A DNA stretch of 10,217 bases from an uncultured Rhodospirillales bacterium (GCA_903904805.1 CAIVDX010000615.1:1-10217); one strand, 5' to 3'; positions 1 through 7,363 are shown, counted from the first letter of the stretch. The notes: generated from the letters alone by a model not told the origin. Program-made: numbers and translations.

Positions 1-1
1 C

Positions 2-529
2 CCCGCGACGCTGAAATTCATCCCCGGGCGCGATGTCACCGGCGGTCCGAGCGCGGATTTCGCCGGCGCCGGCGCCGCCGCGCGCTCGCCGCTGGCCACT
101 GCCCTGTTCGCGCTCGATGGCGTCGAGCGGGTGTTCCTGGGCAGCGACTTCGTCACTGACACCAAGTCCGACGATGCCGAATGGATCGCGCTGCGCCCGC
201 AGGTGCTCGGCGCGCTGATGGAACATTTCGTCGCCGGTCGGCCGGTTCTGGATGGCGCCGGCGCGGATGCCGATGAGGACGTGTCGGAGGACGACCGCGA
301 GATCGTCGATCAGATCAAGGAACTCCTCGACACGCGGGTGCGTCCCGCGGTGGCCGGCGATGGCGGCGACATCGTGTTCCGCGGGTTTCGCGATGGGATC
401 GTGAAGCTGCACATGCAGGGATCCTGCAGCGGCTGCCCGAGTTCAACGGCGACGTTGAAATATGGAATTGAAAATATGCTCAAGCATTATGTGCCTGAGG
501 TGATTGGGGTTGAGCAGGTGATGGCCTAA
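2..529 (+). CDS. nfu: Nfu/NifU-type iron-sulfur cluster scaffold protein, 5' end cut off
   Basis: This protein holds a nascent Fe-S cluster in the cytoplasm and passes it to client apoproteins. The reading frame is already open at the left edge, so the start codon is missing; 175 residues are visible. The first residues (PATLKFIPGRDV) match the beginning of the Nfu N-terminal domain, so only a few residues are probably lost. The C-terminal NifU domain covers roughly residues 98-175. It contains the RPAVAGDGGDIVF block and the cluster-ligating CxxC pair (GSCSGCPSS, Cys142 and Cys145). An acidic linker lies between the two domains. A GTG at 131 could be taken as a start, but it would remove the conserved N-terminal domain, so I reject it. 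The gene ends in TAA and converges on the ABC permease gene. Family assignment is secure; which Fe-S enzymes it serves is not visible. Confidence 0.93.
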   Translation, partial: PATLKFIPGRDVTGGPSADFAGAGAAARSPLATALFALDGVERVFLGSDFVTDTKSDDAEWIALRPQVLGALMEHFVAGRPVLDGAGADADEDVSEDDREIVDQIKELLDTRVRPAVAGDGGDIVFRGFRDGIVKLHMQGSCSGCPSSTATLKYGIENMLKHYVPEVIGVEQVMA

Positions 530-646
530 GACCGGCGGCACCCCACCCGCCCCGCACGCCAAACGTCAAGGGTCTCGGGCCTAAGGTGTCTGGGGCCGTA
601 CGGCGCCAGCAGGCTCCAGAAGGCTCCAGGGGCAGAGCCCCTGGCG
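530..646. other. Convergent intergenic gap with palindromes
   Basis: A 117-bp non-coding gap between the 3' ends of nfu and the second permease gene. It holds a perfect 10-bp palindrome (GCCGTACGGC, 595-604), a 9-bp direct repeat (AGGCTCCAG at 611-619 and 621-629) and the strong hairpin listed separately. No open frame with a credible start is seen. Confidence 0.6.
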
Positions 647-647
647 C
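623..647. terminator. Hairpin between convergent genes, possible bidirectional terminator
   Basis: CCAGGGGC (626-633) and GCCCCTGG (637-644) form a perfect 8-bp stem around an AGA loop. Two more pairs beyond one mismatch extend it to 623-647. It abuts the TAG stop of the permease (647-649) and lies downstream of nfu, where a shared terminator would be expected. Neither strand has a T-run after the stem, so it is not a classical Rho-independent terminator. It may instead be an intergenic repeat copy, since the core recurs twice near 3150-3320. Confidence 0.45.
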
Positions 648-1438
648 TAGGCTTTCCACCGATTGAACCTGTTCTCCATCATCCGGCACAGCTCGTTCAG
701 CAGCACCGCCATCGCCGCCAGCAGAATGATCAGCGCGAACAGCTTCCCCGGCTGAAACGCCGAGCTGAACTGGGTCGTGTAGAAGCCCACCCCGGCCGAC
801 GACACATAGAGTTCGGCCAGCAGCACCCCGAGCAGACACCCGGCCATCGCCAGCCGCATCGCGGTGAACAGGCTCGGCACCACCGAGGGCAGCACAACGT
901 CCCACAGCAATTGCCGATGGCTCGCACCCATCGAGCGCGCGGCGCGCAGCAGCGTGGTGTCCACCTGGCGCGCGCCGGCGGTCACCGTCAGGATCACCGC
1001 GAAGATCGAGTGGGTCAGCCCGAAAATGATCTTCGCCTTCGGCCCCACCCCCAGCATCAGGATGAACAGCGGCAGCACCGTCGATTGCGGGATGGCATAG
1101 AGCATCAGCACGATCGGAAAGGCGATGCCACGCCAGATCCGCGACAGGCCAAGCAGCAGCCCGATCGCCACGCCGCCCGCCACCGCGATCGCGAAGCCAG
1201 CCAGCAGCTCCAGAAACGCCGCACCCACCGCCAGCATCACACCCTTGTTGCCGGTGATGTCGAACAGACCCAGCGCCACCAGGCTGGGCGGCGCCACGAA
1301 CAGCGGGTCGCCCCACAGCCGCGCGGTCACCTCCCACACAGCCAGCACCAGGATCACCACACCCATGCGGGCGGTGCCCGCACTGATGGGTTTGCGCGGC
1401 CGCGCGCTCGGCGCTGGCGCGGTGAGAGAGGCGCTCAT
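647..1438 (-). CDS. ABC transporter permease, SsuC/TauC/NrtB type (second permease)
   Basis: An inner-membrane permease of the nitrate/sulfonate/taurine importer family, 263 residues, a normal length. A polar, proline-rich N-terminus of about 20 residues precedes hydrophobic segments near residues 25-42, 70-98, 105-130, 138-155, 195-212 and 233-250. The cytoplasmic EAA coupling loop is clear at residues 166-188 (AARSMGASHRQLL, ending in LPSVVP) and would dock on the ATPase. The ATG overlaps the TGA stop of the upstream permease as ATGA, and a purine-rich AAGGGGG lies just before it, so the two are translationally coupled. It is the last gene of the three-gene importer operon. It differs in sequence from the other permease, so the channel is probably a heterodimer. 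The substrate cannot be read from the sequence; this family also carries thiamine precursors, riboflavin and aromatic acids. Confidence 0.9.
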   Translation of the reverse strand: MSASLTAPAPSARPRKPISAGTARMGVVILVLAVWEVTARLWGDPLFVAPPSLVALGLFDITGNKGVMLAVGAAFLELLAGFAIAVAGGVAIGLLLGLSRIWRGIAFPIVLMLYAIPQSTVLPLFILMLGVGPKAKIIFGLTHSIFAVILTVTAGARQVDTTLLRAARSMGASHRQLLWDVVLPSVVPSLFTAMRLAMAGCLLGVLLAELYVSSAGVGFYTTQFSSAFQPGKLFALIILLAAMAVLLNELCRMMENRFNRWKA

Positions 1439-2208
1439 TCCGCCCCCTTGCGGCCACGTGCCTCAACGCTGGAGGCAATGCCGTTCAACACCCAGGCCAC
1501 CAGAATCGCCAGAAACACCCAGGCGAACATCGGCGCGATCTCCATGCTTTCAGCATAGGAGACGATGCGATGCCCCACCCCCTCGAAGCTGGCGATGGTC
1601 TCCGCTCCCAGGATGGAGAGCAGCGAGATCACCAGCCCCAGCCGCAGCCCGGCCAGCACCACCGGAAAGGCCGCCGGCAGCAGCACGCGGAAGAACAGCT
1701 GCAGGTCCGACGCTCCCATCGAGCGGGCCGAGGAGATCAGCAGCCGGTTCACATTCGCCAGCCCGGCGATGGTGGAGAGCACCACCGGGAAGAACGCGAT
1801 GGTCGCGCCGATGGCGATCTTCGAGCCGCCGCCAATCCCGAAGAACAGCACATAGAGCGGATACAGCAGGATCGTCGGCACCGAATACAGCCCGGCCAGC
1901 AGCGGATCGAACACCCGCACCGCATAGGCCGAGCGGCTGACCAGATAGCCGATCAGGCAGCCCAGGATCGCGGCGATGGAAAACGCGAACACCAGCTCGG
2001 TCAGCGTCACGCTCAGATCCGGCCAAAACCGACCGCTCATGATCAGCTTGGAGAACTGCGTCCAGACCGCCGGCAGGGGCGGCAGGATCAGCTTGCTGAC
2101 ATGGTTGTTGGTCACCGCCCAGTTCCAGGCGAAGCCGCAGGCGAGGATGAAGCCGAGCTGGGTGGCGCGTTGATACAGCGCGCCGGAGCGAAGCCAGCCG
2201 CGCAGCAT
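1435..2208 (-). CDS. ABC transporter permease, SsuC/TauC/NrtB type (first permease)
   Basis: A 257-residue inner-membrane permease of the same family as its downstream neighbour. Hydrophobic segments lie near residues 17-32, 68-92, 105-124, 130-150, 185-203 and 227-245. The EAA loop is at residues 160-182 (SARSMGASDLQLFFRVLLP, then AAFP), the ATPase docking site. The start is well supported: ATG at 2208 overlaps the ATPase stop as TAATG, and a Shine-Dalgarno AGGTGAG (2215-2221 on the minus strand) sits 6 nt upstream. Its own TGA overlaps the next start as ATGA. These overlaps indicate one transcript and coupled translation with equal dosage of the two permeases. The substrate is unknown. Family assignment is secure from the EAA motif and operon position. 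Confidence 0.9.
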   Translation of the reverse strand: MLRGWLRSGALYQRATQLGFILACGFAWNWAVTNNHVSKLILPPLPAVWTQFSKLIMSGRFWPDLSVTLTELVFAFSIAAILGCLIGYLVSRSAYAVRVFDPLLAGLYSVPTILLYPLYVLFFGIGGGSKIAIGATIAFFPVVLSTIAGLANVNRLLISSARSMGASDLQLFFRVLLPAAFPVVLAGLRLGLVISLLSILGAETIASFEGVGHRIVSYAESMEIAPMFAWVFLAILVAWVLNGIASSVEARGRKGAE

Positions 2209-3014
2209 TACACGCTCACCTGCGAGGTCATTTCCATGGTGCGACGCACCTCGTCATGCAGCAGCTCGTACAGGTCGTTGCGCATGCGCGTGAGCTTGTC
2301 CGAGGTCATGAATTCCCGCCGGCGCGGATGCGGCTCGTCCACATTCAGGATCGTCTTGATCCGGCCGGGGCGGGCGGAGAACACCGCCACCCGGTCCGCC
2401 AAAAACACCGCCTCCACCAGCGAGTGGGTCACGAAGACGATGGTCTTGCCGGTGCGCGCGAGCAGCACAGACAGGTCCTCGCCGAGCACCATGCGGGTCT
2501 GTTCGTCGAGGGCCGCGAAGGGCTCGTCCATCAGCAGAATGTCGGTCTGCAGCGCCAGAGCGCGAGCCAGCTGGGCGCGCTGCTTCATTCCGCCGGAGAG
2601 CTGGCGCGGATAATGATGCGCGAACTGATCCAGCTTCACCGCCTCCAGCGCTTCCTTCGCGCGGTCATTGCGCTCGGAGCCGGCGACACCCTGGAACGCG
2701 AGGCCAAGGGTGATGTTGTCGAAAATGGTGCGCCAGGGGAACAAAGCGGCTTCCTGGAACACGAACGCCACCTTCTTCGGCAACGGGCCGCGCACCACGG
2801 TGCCATCCACCAGCACCTGCCCGCCGGACGGCTTGGCCAGGCCGGCGATGCAGTTCAGCAGCGTCGACTTGCCGCAGCCGGACGGGCCGATCAGGCACAG
2901 CAACTCGCCGCGGGGAATGTCGAGGCTGGCTTCCTCAAGCGCGATCACCCGGCGCGGATCGCCGACGGCGCCAAAGGCCTGGCTGACCTTGCGGACCTCG
3001 ATGGCCGTGGTCAT
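2208..3014 (-). CDS. ABC transporter ATPase, SsuB/TauB/NrtD type
   Basis: The cytoplasmic ATP-hydrolysing subunit that powers the adjacent permeases, 268 residues. All expected nucleotide-binding motifs are intact: Walker A GPSGCGKST (residues 43-51), Q-loop Gln87 (VFQEAALFPW), ABC signature LSGGM (139-143), Walker B ILLMDEP (159-165), D-loop ALD (168-170) and switch His197 (VTHSLVEA). The FQEAALFPWRT stretch and the LSGGMKQRAQLARAL stretch are typical of the nitrate/sulfonate/taurine subfamily. The C-terminus (ARPGRIKTILNVDEPHPRRR) also fits this subfamily. It is the first gene of the operon, and its TAA overlaps the next ATG. No strong Shine-Dalgarno is seen before the ATG at 3014. No periplasmic binding protein gene lies next to it, which is unusual for such importers. 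Confidence 0.93.
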   Translation of the reverse strand: MTTAIEVRKVSQAFGAVGDPRRVIALEEASLDIPRGELLCLIGPSGCGKSTLLNCIAGLAKPSGGQVLVDGTVVRGPLPKKVAFVFQEAALFPWRTIFDNITLGLAFQGVAGSERNDRAKEALEAVKLDQFAHHYPRQLSGGMKQRAQLARALALQTDILLMDEPFAALDEQTRMVLGEDLSVLLARTGKTIVFVTHSLVEAVFLADRVAVFSARPGRIKTILNVDEPHPRRREFMTSDKLTRMRNDLYELLHDEVRRTMEMTSQVSV

Positions 3015-3091
3015 GCCGAAACCCGATGAGACTGAGACACGCTTCTACTCCCCGCCGTCCTGCCGCCTACGTGGCGGACCAGTTGGCCCAC

Positions 3092-3121
3092 CCTATAGAT
3101 CAGCAGTGTGGCGGGCGTCCA
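3092..3121 (-). promoter_or_regulatory. Weak candidate promoter for the ABC operon
   Basis: On the minus strand, TGGACG (3116-3121) and TATAGG (3092-3097) are separated by 18 nt. Each matches four of six positions of the sigma-70 -35 and -10 consensus, about 80 bp before the ATPase start. This is a pattern match only; alphaproteobacterial promoters are often degenerate. Confidence 0.2.
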
Positions 3122-3151
3122 TGCATCTCGCGGAGGGGCAAAGGCAACGCC

Positions 3152-3165
3152 AGGGCTCTGCCCCT
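3152..3165. repeat. Copy of the GGGGCAGAGCCC palindromic element
   Basis: On the minus strand this reads AGGGGCAGAGCCCT and continues TGGCG. That matches the nfu-permease copy (628-646) except for one missing C. GGGC and GCCC can pair around a 3-nt loop. It is not adjacent to any stop codon, which favours a dispersed intergenic element over a simple terminator. Confidence 0.5.
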
Positions 3166-3291
3166 ATTCCCTGTGCCCTGGGCCCCCTACCCGTGCGCGC
3201 GAGGGTGAGGAGGGGGCGGCGGCCCTGATAACCTTCGCCTGGCTTTGCGCCCCATTAAGGCTATCGGGGCCAATCCCCTTCCTCACCGTCA

Positions 3292-3319
3292 ACCCGCGCG
3301 GGTCAAGGGGCAGAGCCCC
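3292..3319 (-). terminator. Tandem GC-rich hairpins after the flavoprotein gene
   Basis: Reading on the minus strand from the flavoprotein stop at 3333, a GGGGC-TCT-GCCCC hairpin (3319-3307) is followed by the perfect palindrome ACCCGCGCGGGT (3303-3292). Position suggests transcription termination, but there is no T-run. The first hairpin is the third copy of the GGGGCAGAGCCCC element. Confidence 0.4.
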
Positions 3320-3332
3320 AGTCCTGCCCCCC

Positions 3333-5105
3333 TCAGCTCTTCACCTGCTCCACGGCCGCATTCTTCCCCGAGATCACCCCCTGCGTCAGCGCCCGCGCCA
3401 GACCGTGCAGGCTGAAGCCGCCCGCCGTCTCCCCAGCGCTGAACAACCCCGGAATGACCTCGCCGCTCATATCCACCACCTTGCACTCGGCATTGATGCG
3501 CAGCCCCGCGCGGGTGTCGTGCAGCACCGGCGTGCACCAGGCGGCATAGTAGGGCGGCTTGCTGATGGGGTAGAGCGGGCCGGGCTTGCCGAAATCCTCA
3601 TCGCGGCCAAGGGCCACGAACCTGTTGTAGCGCGCCACGGTCTTTTCCAGATTGTCCGCCGGCATCGGCACCCGCTGATATTGCATTTTGATCTTCGCCG
3701 CGAGCTCACCCAGCGTGTCGGCCTGGAAGAAGAACCCATTGGCGAAATCGACATTCGGCGGGGTCGGTTCCCATTTCTCCCTTGCCACGGCAGCGGAATC
3801 GAAGATCGCCCAGATCGCGCCGCCACCATTATGGCCATCGCCAATGCCCGCCATCGCCGCGTTCAGCCAGTTCTGCGGATTCCAGGTAATGTTCTTCGCA
3901 TTCAGATAGCTGCCCGGCGTGTATGGATTGATATCGTGATAATCATTCGCGCCGAATTGCCGCCCCGTTTCGTCATAAAACCGATTGCCCAGCATGTTCA
4001 CGGTGATCACGTTCTGCCAGTCGGTCACCCGCAATCCGGTGGCACCGGCCTTGTCGAACACCTCGCTGCCCGGAAACCAGCGCAGATTCACGTAGCCGTA
4101 GCGCGTGCCGATATTGCCAGGCTTGGTGATGCGCGAGCCAAACTCCAGCGTGTTGTTGGCCAGCCCCCACAGGGCCGCGCCCACCTCCATGCCGGCGATC
4201 TCGCCCGAGCCATCCTGTTCCGACCATGGCATGCCAGCCACCTGATATTCCTCGGTCAGGCGAGGGTCGAACATGCGGCGGAAATTCACGTTGGTGGTGT
4301 GCCCGCCAGTGGCCAGGATCACCGCCCTGCGTGCGCGGATATTGACGCGCCTGCCGCCCGACTCAGCGACCAGGCCGATCACGGCTCCGGATTTCAGCTG
4401 CTCACGATGCAGCGAGATCATTTTTGTCGACGTCAGAATCTCCACGCCAAGCTTGCGCGCCGACGCCACCAGCGGCTGCATGACGCCGTTGCCGGTCGAC
4501 ATCCTGGCGCGCATCTCCGGCTCGGCCGGTTTGCCGGTCTGGATCAGCACGAAATCCTGCGGCGCGGCATGCATCTCCCGCGGCACCGAGTTGCCGACCG
4601 ACTCGCCGCCGAGCGTATCCGGCGCCTTGTCGACGAACACCACGCCGTGCGCCAACAGAAATTCGAATGTTTCCACTGAATGATCGGCAAACGCGCGGAT
4701 GATCTCGCGGTCGTTGAAGCGATAATCCGGCGCTCCATTTGTTTCGACAACAGTCCAGTCCGTCAGATCGCGAAACACGATGTCCGGGCTGTCCACCACG
4801 CCCCATTTCCGCTGCGCGCTGGTGCCCCCACCGAGCGGCACGTTGCCGCCCGAGCAGATCGCGTGCCCGCCGGTGTGCGGCTGCGCCTCAAGCAGCAGCA
4901 CGCTGTTGCCCGCCTCCCGCGCGACGATCGCCGCCGGCACCCCGGCCGCCCCGGCGCCGACAACCACCACATCCACCTCGCGATCCCAGCTGATCGCCGC
5001 CCCACGCGCCTGCGCCTGCGCAGCGCGCGGCGCCACGCCGGCCAACGAGGCCGCCGCCACCGCGGTGGTGCCGTTGAGCAACATGTCGCGTCGATTCATT
5101 GCCAT
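3333..5105 (-). CDS. Tat-exported FAD-dependent oxidoreductase, fumarate reductase flavoprotein family
   Basis: A predicted periplasmic flavoprotein of 590 residues. The start at 5105 is set by a GGAGG Shine-Dalgarno (5115-5119) with 9-nt spacing; the frame stays open upstream, but that part is not gene-like. The N-terminus is a twin-arginine signal: NRRDMLL (residues 4-10), a hydrophobic stretch TTAVAAASLAGVA, then AQA near residue 32. The FAD fold follows with VVVVGAGAAG (G50, G52, G55) and the ribose-binding acid Glu73, then TGGHAICSGGN and a second FAD segment AVILATGGH (261-269). GNRFYDETGR (373-382) resembles the segment holding the proton-donor arginine of soluble fumarate reductases. 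Near the C-terminus, HDTRAGL (529-535) and GLARALTQG (568-576) sit where the family has HxTxGGL and GxNRLGG, so His and Arg appear kept but neighbouring glycines differ. The substrate is unknown; it need not be fumarate. Electrons must come from an unseen partner. Confidence 0.85.
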   Translation of the reverse strand: MAMNRRDMLLNGTTAVAAASLAGVAPRAAQAQARGAAISWDREVDVVVVGAGAAGVPAAIVAREAGNSVLLLEAQPHTGGHAICSGGNVPLGGGTSAQRKWGVVDSPDIVFRDLTDWTVVETNGAPDYRFNDREIIRAFADHSVETFEFLLAHGVVFVDKAPDTLGGESVGNSVPREMHAAPQDFVLIQTGKPAEPEMRARMSTGNGVMQPLVASARKLGVEILTSTKMISLHREQLKSGAVIGLVAESGGRRVNIRARRAVILATGGHTTNVNFRRMFDPRLTEEYQVAGMPWSEQDGSGEIAGMEVGAALWGLANNTLEFGSRITKPGNIGTRYGYVNLRWFPGSEVFDKAGATGLRVTDWQNVITVNMLGNRFYDETGRQFGANDYHDINPYTPGSYLNAKNITWNPQNWLNAAMAGIGDGHNGGGAIWAIFDSAAVAREKWEPTPPNVDFANGFFFQADTLGELAAKIKMQYQRVPMPADNLEKTVARYNRFVALGRDEDFGKPGPLYPISKPPYYAAWCTPVLHDTRAGLRINAECKVVDMSGEVIPGLFSAGETAGGFSLHGLARALTQGVISGKNAAVEQVKS

Positions 5106-5289
5106 GGTGTCGGTCCTCCGGTTCTTGTTATTTTGGCCAGGTCGATATCGGACAGATCGGCCCCGGCGGCTGGCGCGCCGTCTTGTCATGATCCTGTCGC
5201 CGGCCAGGGCAGGGCGCAAGTGCCGTTTATCTCTCATCAACCTTTCCCCGTTATCCCGGCGACACGACACCGACCCGGGGCGCCGCATC
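5106..5289. promoter_or_regulatory. Divergent promoter region between flavoprotein and chemoreceptor genes
   Basis: This 184-bp gap must carry the promoters for both divergent genes. It contains the palindrome CGATATCG (5143-5150) overlapping a direct repeat ATCGG-ACAG-ATCGG (5147-5160), a plausible regulator-binding site about 40-55 bp before the flavoprotein start. I could not place convincing -35/-10 pairs on either strand. Confidence 0.35.
5115..5119 (-). promoter_or_regulatory. Ribosome binding site of the flavoprotein gene
   Basis: A perfect GGAGG on the minus strand, 9 nt before ATG 5105. The alternative in-frame ATG at 5099 would have 15-nt spacing, so 5105 is preferred. Confidence 0.7.
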
Positions 5290-7308
5290 ATGGCCACAAC
5301 CACCCAGCCCATTGGTATCAACTGGCCCATGCGCGCGCCGCTTCTGCGCCCCAGCATCGGCCGCACCGTGCTGGGCGCGGTGCTGCTGGTCACCCTCGTC
5401 GCCGGCCTCGCCGTCGGTCTGCTCGTCCATGCGCTGGGCGAGCTGAAGGTGCACGGCCCCGTCTATGCCAGCATCAAACAGGCCGATGACCTCACCGCGG
5501 ACATCCTGCCGCCGCCGCTTTATCTGCTGGAAACCATGCTGGTGCTGAACCAGCTTCTTGATTCGACGGACAGCGCCGCGCGCGCGGCGCTGCGCGCCCA
5601 ACTCGCCCAGTTGCAGCATGATTTCGAGGATCGCCGCGCATATTGGGCCGCGCAGCCGCTCGCCCCGCAGATCCGCGCGCCGCTTGACCAGGCAGTGACC
5701 CCAACCGCAGCGAAAATCTTCGCGCTGAGCAACGAGCGCTTCCTCCCGTCCATCGCCGCCGACCACCATGACGACGCGGACGCGGCACTCGGCGAGATCA
5801 ACGAGGTCTATCGCGAACACCGGGCGGCGGTGGATCAGCTGGTCACACGGGCCAACACCGCGGTCGAAACCGCCGAGGCCGCGGCCACCTCAACCGACCA
5901 CACGGTGTCGATGCTGATCGGCGCCGTGCTCGCCCTGCTGGCCGGCAGTCTGGTGCTGATCGCGCTGATGATGATCCGGCGCGTCGGTCAGCCGATCCGC
6001 CGCGTCGCGGAAACGGTGGAACAGCTCGCCGGTGGCAAGATCGATGTCATCGTACCGGGCCTGGGCCGGCGGGATGAGCTGGGCCGGATGGCCGCGGCGA
6101 TGGAGGTGTTTCGGGAGGGCATGCGGTCAAACCGCGCGCTGCTGGCCGCCCAGGCCGGGCAGCGGGCGGAGGCGGAGGCGGCAAAAACCCAGGCGCTGCG
6201 CGCGATGGCGGACGCGATCGAGGCCGAGGCCGCCCGCGCGTTGGCACAGGTGCACCAGCTCACGATCGCGATGGCAGCCAGCGCGCGCGACATGGCCGCC
6301 GCCGCCGGCCCCTCCGAATCGCACGCGGCGGAGGCCGAGGGCGCTGCCGGCACCGCCCTTGGCACCGCCCAGACCGTGGCTGCCGCCGCCGAGCAGCTCA
6401 GCCAGTCGATCCGCGAAATCAGCCGTCAGGTCGGCTCCTCCAGCTTCGCCACCCGCGCCGCCGCCGGCAGCGGCCTGGCGGCGCGCGAGGCAATCACCGC
6501 GCTGGGTGCCCGCGCCGACGAGATCGGCACAGTGGCCCGCATGATCGCCGACATCGCCAGCAAGACCAATCTCCTGGCGCTGAATGCCACCATTGAGGCT
6601 GCCCGCGCCGGCGAGGCCGGGCGTGGCTTCGCGGTGGTCGCCGGCGAGGTCAAACAACTCGCCAGCCAGACCGCGCGCTCCACCGCGGAAATCAGCCGTC
6701 AACTGGGCGACATCCAGCAAGCCGCCGCCCAGGCCGCCAGCGCGGGCATCGCCATTGTCGAATCCATCGACATGATCGAAAGCATGGCCAGCTCCATCGC
6801 TGCCGCGGTGGAACAGCAGGGGGCAGCCACCGCGGAAATCGCGCGCGCCGTCAGCGAAAGCGCCACCGCATCCCGGCAGGTCTGTGAGCAGGTCACCCAT
6901 GTCGCCGCCGACGCCGTCGAGGTCGGCCGCAGCGCCCAGCAGGTCCTCGGCGCCTCCGAGGCGCTGGACCACGCGGTCGCCGAACTCGGCACGGTTGTGA
7001 TCCGCACCGTGCGCACCGCCACACCAGAAGTGGATCGCCGCCGGACCACCCGCCATCCGGCGGATCTCCCATGCCGCCTGCGGTTGGGCGACGGGCGTGA
7101 CCTTGCCGCCCGTGCCATCAACATTTCCGCCACCGGCGCCAGATTGAGCGGTTGCCCCAACCTCGCGGCGGGCACGCGGGTCCGGCTGGACCTCGCTGGC
7201 AGCATCTTTCAGGCAATCGTGGTCAGCAACGATGGGCGAAACTGCGTGAGCCTGCGGTTCGAAGCCGATGCGCCACCCGCGGACCTGCTGGAGCGTCTGG
7301 CCGCCTGA
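5290..7308 (+). CDS. Methyl-accepting chemotaxis protein with C-terminal PilZ domain
   Basis: A transmembrane chemoreceptor of 672 residues. TM1 is at about residues 26-49 and TM2 at about 207-229. They bracket a roughly 155-residue, mostly helical periplasmic sensor with the ADILPPPLYLLE segment (70-81), which I recall from alphaproteobacterial receptors. A HAMP domain follows (about 230-282), then a coiled-coil signalling domain. Its conserved hairpin tip is at 419-458 (ASKTNLLALNATIEAARAGE, then AGRGFAVVAGEV), the site of CheA/CheW contact. The C-terminal part (about 582-670) is a PilZ domain with both c-di-GMP-binding motifs, RxxxR (R584-R588) and NxSxxG (N611-G616). It thus probably integrates a periplasmic ligand with cytoplasmic c-di-GMP to steer motility. 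No CheR-docking pentapeptide is seen at the end. The start at 5290 is a judgement: no strong Shine-Dalgarno, but upstream sequence lacks receptor features. It is divergent from the flavoprotein gene. Confidence 0.9.
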   Translation: MATTTQPIGINWPMRAPLLRPSIGRTVLGAVLLVTLVAGLAVGLLVHALGELKVHGPVYASIKQADDLTADILPPPLYLLETMLVLNQLLDSTDSAARAALRAQLAQLQHDFEDRRAYWAAQPLAPQIRAPLDQAVTPTAAKIFALSNERFLPSIAADHHDDADAALGEINEVYREHRAAVDQLVTRANTAVETAEAAATSTDHTVSMLIGAVLALLAGSLVLIALMMIRRVGQPIRRVAETVEQLAGGKIDVIVPGLGRRDELGRMAAAMEVFREGMRSNRALLAAQAGQRAEAEAAKTQALRAMADAIEAEAARALAQVHQLTIAMAASARDMAAAAGPSESHAAEAEGAAGTALGTAQTVAAAAEQLSQSIREISRQVGSSSFATRAAAGSGLAAREAITALGARADEIGTVARMIADIASKTNLLALNATIEAARAGEAGRGFAVVAGEVKQLASQTARSTAEISRQLGDIQQAAAQAASAGIAIVESIDMIESMASSIAAAVEQQGAATAEIARAVSESATASRQVCEQVTHVAADAVEVGRSAQQVLGASEALDHAVAELGTVVIRTVRTATPEVDRRRTTRHPADLPCRLRLGDGRDLAARAINISATGARLSGCPNLAAGTRVRLDLAGSIFQAIVVSNDGRNCVSLRFEADAPPADLLERLAA

Positions 7309-7363
7309 GCACAAGGCGCATACCGCCCCGCCCGCGCAGCATGGGAAATTGACGCTCCTGTGA

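Larger units (their letters stand above)
3015..3332. other. 318-bp non-coding spacer between ABC operon and flavoprotein gene
   Basis: No convincing gene is present in either strand. The spacer carries two of the three GGGGCAGAGCCCC-type palindromes (near 3152-3165 and 3307-3319), a 12-bp palindrome ACCCGCGCGGGT (3292-3303) and a small inverted repeat CCGCC/GGCGG (3063-3077). The ABC operon promoter should lie in its left part. The hairpins near 3292-3319 sit just after the flavoprotein stop and could end that transcript. Confidence 0.6.

Noticed and set aside
1570..2613. A 347-codon plus-strand frame across the permease and ATPase genes
   Set aside because: It is antisense to the EAA loop and ATPase signature regions, and its composition is typical of a shadow frame.
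3015..3332. A possible small RNA or degraded gene in the spacer
   Set aside because: Several hairpins are present, but there is no clear promoter-terminator pair and no recognisable protein remnant in six frames.
3108..4679. A 523-codon open frame on the plus strand
   Set aside because: It is antisense to the flavoprotein gene, whose FAD motifs are clear. It is rich in His and Arg, as expected of an antisense shadow.
4780..5289. Upstream extension of the chemoreceptor frame
   Set aside because: It would lie antisense to the flavoprotein's FAD-binding region and adds low-complexity Arg/Ala/Pro sequence before the first membrane helix.
5106..5393. Upstream extension of the flavoprotein frame
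   Set aside because: It would overlap the chemoreceptor N-terminus and bury the Tat signal internally. The GGAGG with 9-nt spacing supports the start at 5105.
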